A stretch of 64,000 nucleotides of DNA from Aquiflexum sp041751335 (lineage in GTDB: Bacteria > Bacteroidota > Bacteroidia > Cytophagales > Cyclobacteriaceae): assembly GCF_041751335.1 (NCBI RefSeq), contig NZ_JBGSXS010000138.1:6895-70894 (forward strand). Reading direction: 5' to 3'. This document shows, piece by piece, positions 17,389 through 24,457 of this stretch. How positions within the stretch are numbered: position 1 is the stretch's first letter; every line of letters starts with the position of its first letter. The notes beneath the pieces are model-generated. The model had not been told where the DNA came from, did not search any database, and saw only the letters and a list, made by a program, of their open reading frames with translations. The translations under genes and the position numbers were made by a program.

Positions 17389-18261
17389 TTAACTCCCTTC
17401 AAGGGCATTTGCACCAGCAACAATCTCTAGGATTTCATTTGTAATGGCAGCCTGACGAGATCTGTTGTAAAGCAACTTCAATTCTTTCAATAAATCTCCT
17501 GCATTTTCTGTAGCCTTGTCCATAGAGGTCATCCTTGCACCATGTTCAGAGGCATTACTTTCCAAAACTGCTTTGAAGAATTGTGTCTTCAATGCAGTAG
17601 GCACTAAATCCTGAACCACGTATTCTTTGGAAGGTGATAGGATATAATCCGTATTACTTACAGAAGTAGCTTCTGCTGGATTCACCCCCATAGGAAGAAA
17701 CTGCTCAACTGTCAAATCCTGTATCGCCACATTTCTGAAATGATTATAAACCATCATCACACGGTCAAACTTCTTGGAAGCAAAACCTTCCATGGCATAA
17801 AGTGCAATTTTACGGACATCATCATAAGCCACGTCAGCAAAAATCCCGTAATAATCGGCATTTACCTGATATCCCTTTTTTGAGAAAAACTCAAAGGCTT
17901 TTTTCCCTAAAGGAAGTATGGTCACGTTTGAATCCTTGAATTTTTTTTCAATCAAATTAACTCCAGCCTTGATGGCATTTGAATTAAAAGCACCACATAG
18001 TCCTTTGTCAGAAGTCATTACAACCACTAGGACATTTTGAACAGGCCTTTGTTCAGCATAAACCACCTCCAATTCATCACCCATACCTGATATCACATCA
18101 TTAAGGATAACAGTGAGTTTTTGGGAATAGGGACGCATTTTAAGAATCCTATCTTGGGCTCTACGAAGCTTTGCTGCCGCTACCATTTTCATGGCACGGG
18201 TAATCTGCTGGGTAGAGGTCACCGAAGTGATTCTTTGTTTTACTTCCTTAAGGTTTGCCAT
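17389..18261 (-). CDS. atpG: ATP synthase F1 subunit gamma
   Basis: This is the central rotor shaft of F1, 290 residues. The N-terminal coiled-coil helix MANLKEVKQRITSVTSTQQI with RAMKMVAAAKLRRAQ and the C-terminal helix LLYNRSRQAAITNEILEIV are both diagnostic. It is the last gene of the atp cluster. In other bacteria atpD and atpC follow, but here the cluster ends at a terminator. The split arrangement, with beta and epsilon encoded elsewhere, is known in Bacteroidetes. An 80-bp gap with a hairpin separates it from atpA. Confidence 0.97.
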   Translation of the reverse strand: MANLKEVKQRITSVTSTQQITRAMKMVAAAKLRRAQDRILKMRPYSQKLTVILNDVISGMGDELEVVYAEQRPVQNVLVVVMTSDKGLCGAFNSNAIKAGVNLIEKKFKDSNVTILPLGKKAFEFFSKKGYQVNADYYGIFADVAYDDVRKIALYAMEGFASKKFDRVMMVYNHFRNVAIQDLTVEQFLPMGVNPAEATSVSNTDYILSPSKEYVVQDLVPTALKTQFFKAVLESNASEHGARMTSMDKATENAGDLLKELKLLYNRSRQAAITNEILEIVAGANALEGS

Positions 18262-18293
18262 AAGATGCTATAGTCAGAAAATAAATATTTTGG

Positions 18294-18331
18294 AACAGGT
18301 CCTGAAAAGTTTCGGTTTCTCAAGACCTGTT
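18294..18331 (-). other. Intercistronic hairpin between atpA and atpG
   Basis: AACAGGTC (18294-18301) pairs with GACCTGTT (18324-18331) across a 22-nt loop, in the gap after the atpA stop. There is no U tract on the minus strand, so it is more likely an mRNA-processing or stability element than a terminator. Confidence 0.45.
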
Positions 18332-18341
18332 AATTGTTGAA

Positions 18342-19922
18342 TTATTGTTTGGCATATTTTATAGACAAATCCTTAGCTGCCTGTTCAAGAATTTTTCCCG
18401 CTGCATCTATATCGCCTTTAAGAATCAACTTTAATGCGTCAGGATAACTGCTCTTCAAAAGATTGAAAAACTCTTTTTCGAATTGTCTCGCTTTATCAAC
18501 AGGGATGCTATCCATGAATCCTTTAGTGGAAACATAGATTATTGCCACCTGGTATTCCACCGGAACAGGTGAATATTGAGGTTGTTTCAAAATTTCTTGG
18601 TTTCTCCTACCTCTATCGATAGTTCTTTTAGTGGTAGGATCTAAATCAGATCCGAATTTGGAGAAAGCCTCCAGTTCACGGAACTGCGCCTGATCAAGTT
18701 TTAGCGTACCTGCAACCTTTTTCATGGCTTTGATCTGTGCATTACCTCCAACCCTGGATACCGAGATACCCACATTGATCGCAGGACGGATACCTGCGTT
18801 AAATAGGTTGGTCTCTAGGAAAATCTGTCCATCAGTAATAGAGATTACATTGGTAGGAATATAAGCAGAAACGTCACCGCCTTGGGTTTCAATAATTGGT
18901 AAAGCTGTCAAAGATCCGCCGCCTTTCACCAAATGCCTGATTGATTCCGGCAAATCATTCATTTGCCTCGCAATCTCATCAGAATCGTTGATTTTAGCAG
19001 CTCTTTCCAATAATCTGGAGTGAAGATAAAACACGTCACCTGGATAAGCCTCACGTCCCGGTGGTCTTCTCAATAACAAAGACACCTCTCTATATGCAAC
19101 TGCCTGCTTGGAAAGGTCATCAAAAATAATCAAAGCTGGACGACCGGTATCCCGTACAAATTCACCGATACAAGCACCTGTAAATGGCGCAAAAAATTGC
19201 ATTGGGGCCGGATCTGAAGCAGAAGCTGATACTACAACAGAATATGGAAGCGCACCACCTTTTTCAAGTGCCGCTACAATACTCGCAACAGTAGAAGCTT
19301 TTTGACCTATGGCTACATATATACAAAATACAGGTTCTCCTCTTTCGTAAAATTCTTTTTGGTTTAGGATTGTATCTATGGCAACTGCAGTTTTACCTGT
19401 CTGACGGTCACCAATGATCAATTCACGCTGGCCCCTACCAATTGGAATCATAGAGTCAATTGCTTTGATACCAGTTTGAAGTGGTTCAGTAACCGGCTGT
19501 CGGTAAATTACCCCAGGTGCTTTACGCTCCAAAGGCATTTCATATAGTTGTCCCTCTAATGGACCTTTTCCGTCAATTGGGTTACCAAGAGTATCTACCA
19601 CCCTTCCAAGCATACCATCGCCTACTTTGATAGAAGCAATCTTCTTGGTTCTCTTGACATTGTCGCCTTCCTTTACCAGTTTGGAATCTCCAAATAGTAC
19701 AGCACCTACATTGTCTTCTTCCAAGTTGAGAACCATCGCTTTAAGACCGTTGTCAAATTCCAACAATTCACCGGCTTGGGCTTTGGTAAGTCCATATATA
19801 CGGGCTACACCGTCACCCACTTGGAGTACAGTTCCCACTTCTTCAAGTTCAGCCTCAGTTTTGACATTGGAAAGTTGTTCTCTCAATATCGCTGAAACTT
19901 CATCAGGTCTAACTTGTGCCAT
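18342..19922 (-). CDS. atpA: ATP synthase F1 subunit alpha
   Basis: This is the non-catalytic nucleotide-binding subunit of F1, 526 residues from ATG 19922 (MAQVRPDEVSAILREQL). The frame stays open upstream, but that extension overlaps the leader and does not match the family. The P-loop is GDRQTGKTAVAIDTI, followed by the alpha-specific RREAYPGDVFYLHSRLLERA and the signature-like PAINVGISVSRVGG. Binding-change catalysis occurs at alpha/beta interfaces, with beta encoded elsewhere. It sits in the atpH-atpA-atpG portion of the operon. Confidence 0.98.
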   Translation of the reverse strand: MAQVRPDEVSAILREQLSNVKTEAELEEVGTVLQVGDGVARIYGLTKAQAGELLEFDNGLKAMVLNLEEDNVGAVLFGDSKLVKEGDNVKRTKKIASIKVGDGMLGRVVDTLGNPIDGKGPLEGQLYEMPLERKAPGVIYRQPVTEPLQTGIKAIDSMIPIGRGQRELIIGDRQTGKTAVAIDTILNQKEFYERGEPVFCIYVAIGQKASTVASIVAALEKGGALPYSVVVSASASDPAPMQFFAPFTGACIGEFVRDTGRPALIIFDDLSKQAVAYREVSLLLRRPPGREAYPGDVFYLHSRLLERAAKINDSDEIARQMNDLPESIRHLVKGGGSLTALPIIETQGGDVSAYIPTNVISITDGQIFLETNLFNAGIRPAINVGISVSRVGGNAQIKAMKKVAGTLKLDQAQFRELEAFSKFGSDLDPTTKRTIDRGRRNQEILKQPQYSPVPVEYQVAIIYVSTKGFMDSIPVDKARQFEKEFFNLLKSSYPDALKLILKGDIDAAGKILEQAAKDLSIKYAKQ

Positions 19923-19953
19923 TATATTTATATTAAAATGTTTTTCAATGATT

Positions 19954-20514
19954 TTAGAATGTTTTGACGAAATATCTCTGGGCAAATCTGAGTCTCAATG
20001 TCCTCAATTTTCCGCTAATTGAGTCGTCAAGAAGCTTATCGTTTACTTTTAGGACAAATCCACCGATTATATCTTTGTTTATTTTTTCAACCAATTCTAC
20101 CTTTTCAAGTCCTGAAATTTCTTTGACAATTTCTACAAAACTTTTCTTTAGGCCTTCATTAAGCGGTAAGGTAGTCGTTACCTCTGCCACTTGTATTCCC
20201 ATATGAAGATTGTACTGTCTTTGAAATTCCTTTGCTGTAGCCAAAAGGACAGCGGATCTATTCTTCCTCGTTACTATTTCAAAAAAGGTAATTGTAATTT
20301 TATTGGCTGTCTTTTCAAAAAGTGCCTTGAGGATATTCAACTTCTTATCTGTGGATACAATTGGACTTTCCAACATGAGTACAAAATCTCTGTTCTCTAA
20401 TGCAATAGACAACAACCGATTAACATCCCCTATGACTTCTTCAAGCTGATTTTTTTCGACGGAAAGCTCTAACAATGCTTTTGCATACCGGGATGCGACT
20501 TTAAAATCTGACAT
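19954..20514 (-). CDS. atpH: ATP synthase F1 subunit delta (OSCP)
   Basis: This peripheral-stalk cap connects F1 alpha to the b dimer; 186 residues. The N-terminal helix bundle MSDFKVASRYAKALLELS and the C-terminal GGFVLKVNDKLLDDSISGKL stretch are characteristic of delta/OSCP. The gene begins two bases after the atpF stop, so the two are probably translationally coupled. It is followed by atpA after 31 bases. Confidence 0.95.
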   Translation of the reverse strand: MSDFKVASRYAKALLELSVEKNQLEEVIGDVNRLLSIALENRDFVLMLESPIVSTDKKLNILKALFEKTANKITITFFEIVTRKNRSAVLLATAKEFQRQYNLHMGIQVAEVTTTLPLNEGLKKSFVEIVKEISGLEKVELVEKINKDIIGGFVLKVNDKLLDDSISGKLRTLRLRFAQRYFVKTF

Positions 20515-20516
20515 AT

Positions 20517-21011
20517 TTAGTTCAGCTTAAGATCATTTACAAATTGCTCTATCAATGCCTGTTGTGCAGCATCCTTAGTTAAGTTTTCCTTTAATAATTT
20601 TTCAGCTATTTCCAGGGATAAAACACCAACCTGAACCTTAACCTCTTCCAAAGCAGCAAGCTTTTCGGTTTCAATGGCTGCTTTTGCATTCTCAATCATT
20701 TTAGCACCTTCAAGAGAAGCCGCGTTTTTGGCCTCTTCAATCATCTGCTTAGAAGTCTCACTTGCTCTATGCAACATCTCATCTCTTTCTATTTTTGCTT
20801 CATGAATGATTTTTTCATTTTCAGCTTTTAGGTTAGCCATTTCATTTCTGGCAATCTCTGCTGATTTCAGAGCTTCTTCAATGCTTCTTTCTCTATCATC
20901 CAATGCCGAAAGTATTGGCTTCCAAGCATACTTGGAAAGGATAAACAGAACGATCAGAAATCCAAGAGCGGACCAAAAGATCAAACCTAAACCTGGAGTA
21001 ATAAGTCCCAT
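20517..21011 (-). CDS. atpF: ATP synthase Fo subunit b
   Basis: This peripheral-stalk subunit of 164 residues has one N-terminal membrane helix (LGLIFWSALGFLIVLFILSKYAW) followed by a long charged alpha-helical coiled coil rich in Ala, Glu and Lys. The pattern MGLITPGLGLIFWS is typical of Bacteroidetes b subunits. The order atpE-hairpin-atpF-atpH is visible; a stem-loop between atpE and atpF may set the excess of c over b. Confidence 0.95.
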   Translation of the reverse strand: MGLITPGLGLIFWSALGFLIVLFILSKYAWKPILSALDDRERSIEEALKSAEIARNEMANLKAENEKIIHEAKIERDEMLHRASETSKQMIEEAKNAASLEGAKMIENAKAAIETEKLAALEEVKVQVGVLSLEIAEKLLKENLTKDAAQQALIEQFVNDLKLN

Positions 21012-21051
21012 ATTGAATTATTTTTTTTTTTAATACTTGTCCAATTAAAGA

Positions 21052-21078
21052 AAGAGGTTGGCCTATCGCCAACCTCTT
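21052..21078 (-). terminator. Attenuator-like hairpin between atpE and atpF
   Basis: AAGAGGTTGGC (21052-21062) pairs perfectly over 11 bp with GCCAACCTCTT (21068-21078). It lies 8 bases beyond the atpE stop on the minus strand and is followed by TCTTTAATT. This could stop some transcripts or protect the atpE 3' end, giving more c subunit than downstream products. It is within an operon, so read-through must be substantial. Confidence 0.65.
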
Positions 21079-21086
21079 GATTCTTT

Positions 21087-21341
21087 TTACAAAGTGTAAT
21101 CACCCAAAGCAATAAGTAGACAAACTACTACTGCAAACAGGGAAACCACTTCAATAAGTGCAGCGATAATCAACATGGCAGTTTGGATTTTTCCAGCTGC
21201 TTCAGGTTGACGGGCAATGCCCTCCATCGCTTGACCACCGATTCTACCAATACCTAGACCTGCGCCTATTGCAACAATTCCAGCACCGATACCAGCACCC
21301 ATCAGTGCAAATCCGGCAGTTAATAAGATTGAAGTTAACAT
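21087..21341 (-). CDS. atpE: ATP synthase Fo subunit c
   Basis: This is the proteolipid c-ring subunit, 84 residues with two membrane helices. The first helix contains the glycine-rich GAGIGAGIVAIGAGLGIG packing motif. The polar loop is RQPEA, and the second helix contains the proton-binding Glu in LIIAALIEVVSLF. There is no sodium-binding Gln/Ser-Thr signature that I can identify with certainty, so proton coupling is assumed. It is followed by the strong hairpin described separately. Confidence 0.96.
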   Translation of the reverse strand: MLTSILLTAGFALMGAGIGAGIVAIGAGLGIGRIGGQAMEGIARQPEAAGKIQTAMLIIAALIEVVSLFAVVVCLLIALGDYTL

Positions 21342-21380
21342 ACTTGTTTAGTTTTATAAATTGAACAAAGAAATTCTAAA

Positions 21381-22406
21381 TTAATGATGATCATGGTCTG
21401 CTACAGCCGTTCCAACATACATGGCTGTAAACAGGGTAAATACATAAGCCTGAATAGTCGCAACCAAGAGTTCGATCAAGTTGATAAATACAACCATCAA
21501 AGTACTTGCAACACCAACTACCATGGATTCAAAAACGAATATTAAGGCAACAAAACTCAAGATCACGATGTGGCCTGCTGTAATTGCCACAAATAGCCTG
21601 ACAACAAGAGACGCTGGTTTGGTGAAAATACCGATGATTTCCACAGGAACAATTATCGGTAAAAGCGCAATTGGTACACCTGGTGGCATAAATATATGTT
21701 TCCAATATCCTTTATTCCCATTGAAAACTGTCAATAACAAGGTAAATACACCCAATACCAAGGTAAATGCAATATTTCCTGTAAGATTGCCCGCTTCTGG
21801 GAATAAACCAATGAGGTTACCTATCCATATAAAAAAGAAAAGGGTCAATAAGTATGGAGTAAATCTTCTATAGTGCTTGGGTCCGATCTGCGTCAATGCT
21901 ATCTCATCCCTTACAAAAATCACCAATGGCTCTATAAAGGAGGCAATTCCTTTCGGTGCGGTTCCAGGATTATTTCTATAATGCTTGGCAGTTGACAACA
22001 TCAAATAAAGCAAAAGAGCAATGATAATAAACATCATCATTACGTTTTTGGTGATAGAAATATCATAAAATGTCCTTGACTCATCCTCGGCATGAAGGGC
22101 ATGATCTTCATCTATGTAATATCCACTTACACCATAATTTTTACCGAATTTGTGAGTGTCATGATTTTGGAAATTAGAAGACAAAAAGAACTCCAGTCCT
22201 TGATCAGGAGAATAAATGATCACCGGAAGTGGTAAAGTGACGTGAGTGTGGCCAATTGTAGCGAAATGCCATTCGTAATTGTCCATTACGTGAGGGATTA
22301 GAAACCCCGTCTTACTCTCATCGTCTCCGGCTGCTTGGACAGAATTTGAAAAGCTTAGCCAAAATACTGAAAATAAAATACTTAGGCAAAGAAATTTACG
22401 GACCAT
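21381..22406 (-). CDS. atpB: ATP synthase Fo subunit a
   Basis: This stator subunit forms the proton half-channels; 341 residues from ATG 22406 (an in-frame TTG one codon earlier is less likely). The N-terminus carries a signal-like segment (CLSILFSVFWLSFSNSVQA) and about 100 extra periplasmic residues, usual in Bacteroidetes AtpB. The multi-helix domain follows. The essential arginine lies in PASLVVRLFVAITAGH and the polar C-terminal helix in LIELLVATIQAYVFTLFTA. It begins the structural Fo genes, preceded by two small AtpI-like genes. Confidence 0.96.
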   Translation of the reverse strand: MVRKFLCLSILFSVFWLSFSNSVQAAGDDESKTGFLIPHVMDNYEWHFATIGHTHVTLPLPVIIYSPDQGLEFFLSSNFQNHDTHKFGKNYGVSGYYIDEDHALHAEDESRTFYDISITKNVMMMFIIIALLLYLMLSTAKHYRNNPGTAPKGIASFIEPLVIFVRDEIALTQIGPKHYRRFTPYLLTLFFFIWIGNLIGLFPEAGNLTGNIAFTLVLGVFTLLLTVFNGNKGYWKHIFMPPGVPIALLPIIVPVEIIGIFTKPASLVVRLFVAITAGHIVILSFVALIFVFESMVVGVASTLMVVFINLIELLVATIQAYVFTLFTAMYVGTAVADHDHH

Positions 22407-22424
22407 CAAATGATTTTTTAGTAC

Positions 22425-22811
22425 CTAATTTGAATTTGGGCGCAAATTACTTATTAAGGTGTATATATCAAACAATAAGTAAAAGAAATAAATCGCAAAG
22501 AAATTGACCACAAACAAAATTAAATTTTCAGTGCCGATGAAAAGTAGGATAGCAACAAAACCAATACTTGCCAAAAAACGAATGGCCATTGCACCTAAAA
22601 GAATATTGACGGAATTTTCTTTGCTCAGCTCCAAAAGATAATGTGAGAACATTCCCGTCAACCATGTTAGAAGAACAAAGAATGACAGAATCATCCACAT
22701 AGTTTCATGCACCCAATCAACCTTGATATATTCCTGCAAAAGGAAGATGATACCTGCGATTATCAGTGAAAAAAACAATAATTTAATGGTCAGTTTTTTT
22801 ATGGCCTTCAT
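22425..22811 (-). CDS. Small four-helix membrane protein of the atp operon (AtpI-like)
   Basis: This is a 128-residue protein with four predicted membrane helices and no recognisable catalytic motif (starts MKAIKKLTIKLLFF; ends LISNLRPNSN). Its position, immediately upstream of atpB and downstream of AtpZ, and its four-helix layout match the ATP synthase protein I (AtpI) role in c-ring assembly or Mg transport. The sequence itself is too diverged for me to assign firmly. The gap to atpB is 18 bp, so it is co-transcribed. Confidence 0.6.
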   Translation of the reverse strand: MKAIKKLTIKLLFFSLIIAGIIFLLQEYIKVDWVHETMWMILSFFVLLTWLTGMFSHYLLELSKENSVNILLGAMAIRFLASIGFVAILLFIGTENLILFVVNFFAIYFFYLLFDIYTLISNLRPNSN

Positions 22812-22835
22812 TTTTAAGACATGTAGGCCTCAAAA

Positions 22836-23087
22836 CTATAATTTTTTCTTGTCATCCTCTGATTTTTCATCATTTTTCATACTGATGAACAATTGATAAA
22901 AAGCAACCAAGATAGATAGGAAACAAAACAGCAAAAGCCAAACAGGAAACCTCATCAGGCTTTTTTGTTGAACATACCATCCTAGCCAAGTGCCCAGTCC
23001 AATAATGGTGAATAGCTGAAAAGAAAGACCTATATATTTGAGATAGGTATTAGAGTGAGGCGATTTGTTTTTTTGGCTGCTCTTCAC
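22836..23087 (-). CDS. AtpZ/AtpI family protein
   Basis: This is an 83-residue protein with two membrane helices separated by a short loop (LSFQLFTIIGLGTWLGWYVQ, then WLLLFCFLSILVAFYQLF) and charged termini. It is the layout of the small AtpZ/AtpI family found at the head of atp operons, where it helps Fo assembly or Mg/Ca handling. The start is a GTG at 23087, inside the end of the bactofilin gene, giving a 38-bp overlap that suggests translational coupling. Confidence 0.75.
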   Translation of the reverse strand: MKSSQKNKSPHSNTYLKYIGLSFQLFTIIGLGTWLGWYVQQKSLMRFPVWLLLFCFLSILVAFYQLFISMKNDEKSEDDKKKL

Positions 23088-23484
23088 TTTGGTTTGACTT
23101 GGAAATTACCAAGGATTGGCTTGAAGATGTCATCTGACATTTTCCATTGAAAACCGCACCGTTTTCTACCACAAGTTTTTGGGTAGTGATGTTTCCAGTC
23201 ACAATTGCGGTTTTGTTGAGGTAGAGGGTTCCCGAACAGTGTACCTCTCCTTCTACCTTACCTGAAATTTCTGCATCGGGTGATGAAATATTGCCAATAA
23301 TGATGGCGGAATCTCCAATCACGATCTTAGTCTTGGATTGGACTAAACCTTCCAAGTGTCCTTCTATGCGGATGTTACCTGAGGCATCGATATCACCTAC
23401 AATCTTGGTTTCCTTCGAAATTACATTTGTGGAGTTGACCATCTCCACAGCCGATTTCTTTTCTGTTGTGTTGTTGTTGAACAT
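23050..23484 (-). CDS. Bactofilin family cytoskeletal protein
   Basis: This is a 144-residue polymer-forming bactofilin. Residues about 20-115 form the right-handed beta-helix with repeating hydrophobic rungs (ISKETKIVGDIDASGNIRIE, IGDSAIIIGNISSPDAEIS, VTGNITTQKLVVENGAVF), flanked by disordered tails. Bactofilins scaffold cell-wall enzymes at specific sites. The gene lies 2 bp after an M23 peptidase gene. This pairing is well known: the peptidase is recruited or controlled by the bactofilin. Confidence 0.9.
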   Translation of the reverse strand: MFNNNTTEKKSAVEMVNSTNVISKETKIVGDIDASGNIRIEGHLEGLVQSKTKIVIGDSAIIIGNISSPDAEISGKVEGEVHCSGTLYLNKTAIVTGNITTQKLVVENGAVFNGKCQMTSSSQSLVISKSNQSEEQPKKQIASL

Positions 23485-23486
23485 AG

Positions 23487-24350
23487 CTAATCAAATGTGA
23501 TGAATTCTTGGGGATTAAGTGGGGTACCTTTGTACCAAAGTTCAAAATGGAGATGTTGTCCTGAAGTAAGCTCACCTGTATTTCCAATAATGGAAATAAT
23601 TTCTCCTCCTCTAACTACATCTCCAATCTTCTTCAATAATACCGAATTATGTTTATAAATAGAAATCAATTCGTTAGAATGTTGGATGCCGATTATATAA
23701 CCTGTATCCAAGGTCCATGTGGAAAGAATGACTGTTCCATCTGCAATGGTTTTGACAGGTTCATTTTCTTTGGCTACAATATCAACACCGAAGTGGTCAT
23801 TCTGTGGCGCAAACACTGAGGTGATTACTCCTTTGATAGGTGAAAAGAAAAATGTTTCTATAAAAGTATTTTTAGATACTTCTATCTGACCCGTGAAATC
23901 TAATGGCATCCCTTTGAATTCTTCCAAAATACTTTTGGTTGCTTCACTAGGCTCAAAGGATTCAGGTCGTCTTGCTTCTCCAAGTGTGGACGTATCCTCC
24001 GACATTAATGGGTCAAAATCACTTTCCCCGTCGATTACCCTTTGAATATTTGACAAATAATTGTCTTTTTGCCGTACAGTATTAGACAAGGAGTCCACCA
24101 AATCAGATAAGGCAATTATCTTTGCTGTGTTTTCGGACTCCATGTATACCGGATCAAACCACTGTCTTAGGATGGTCTTGGTCATTAAAAGGGAAAAAGC
24201 AAATAATAATATAAACAAAAAGGAAAACAGAATGATAATCCTGCCAAAGGAGATATTAAATGATCCTAAAACAGAAAAATCATGTTCTTTTCTGATGACA
24301 AACAGGTATTTTGAGGTCAGCCAGTTTGCTATTTTTTTCTTAAGACTCAA
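23487..24350 (-). CDS. M23 family peptidoglycan endopeptidase, membrane-anchored
   Basis: This is a 287-residue LytM-type metallopeptidase. A cytoplasmic N-terminus precedes one membrane helix (IIILFSFLFILLFAFSLL), a coiled-coil-like linker and the C-terminal M23 domain. The zinc ligands lie in DHFGVDI and in the HLHFELW motif. The domain cleaves cross-links in peptidoglycan. The frame opens at a TTG (24350); the first in-frame upstream stop leaves no ATG, and a promoter-like box lies about 26 bases upstream, so the TTG start is plausible. The gene leads the operon: peptidase, bactofilin, AtpZ, AtpI-like, atpB-G. Confidence 0.88.
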   Translation of the reverse strand: MSLKKKIANWLTSKYLFVIRKEHDFSVLGSFNISFGRIIILFSFLFILLFAFSLLMTKTILRQWFDPVYMESENTAKIIALSDLVDSLSNTVRQKDNYLSNIQRVIDGESDFDPLMSEDTSTLGEARRPESFEPSEATKSILEEFKGMPLDFTGQIEVSKNTFIETFFFSPIKGVITSVFAPQNDHFGVDIVAKENEPVKTIADGTVILSTWTLDTGYIIGIQHSNELISIYKHNSVLLKKIGDVVRGGEIISIIGNTGELTSGQHLHFELWYKGTPLNPQEFITFD

Positions 24351-24375
24351 TCTTTTGCTATTTGATTTGGGGATT

Positions 24376-24383
24376 CAAAAATA
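24376..24383 (-). promoter_or_regulatory. -7 promoter box for the M23-bactofilin-atp operon
   Basis: On the minus strand the sequence reads TATTTTTG, an exact TAnnTTTG match. It lies about 26 bases upstream of the peptidase TTG start. No equally good box is seen closer to atpB, so this may drive the whole ATP synthase cluster. Confidence 0.45.
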
Positions 24384-24457
24384 TAATAATAATTCGAAGC
24401 GTTTACTAAATTACATCATTTACAGTAATTTAGGAAAATTATGGCAAAGGCGTTAGC

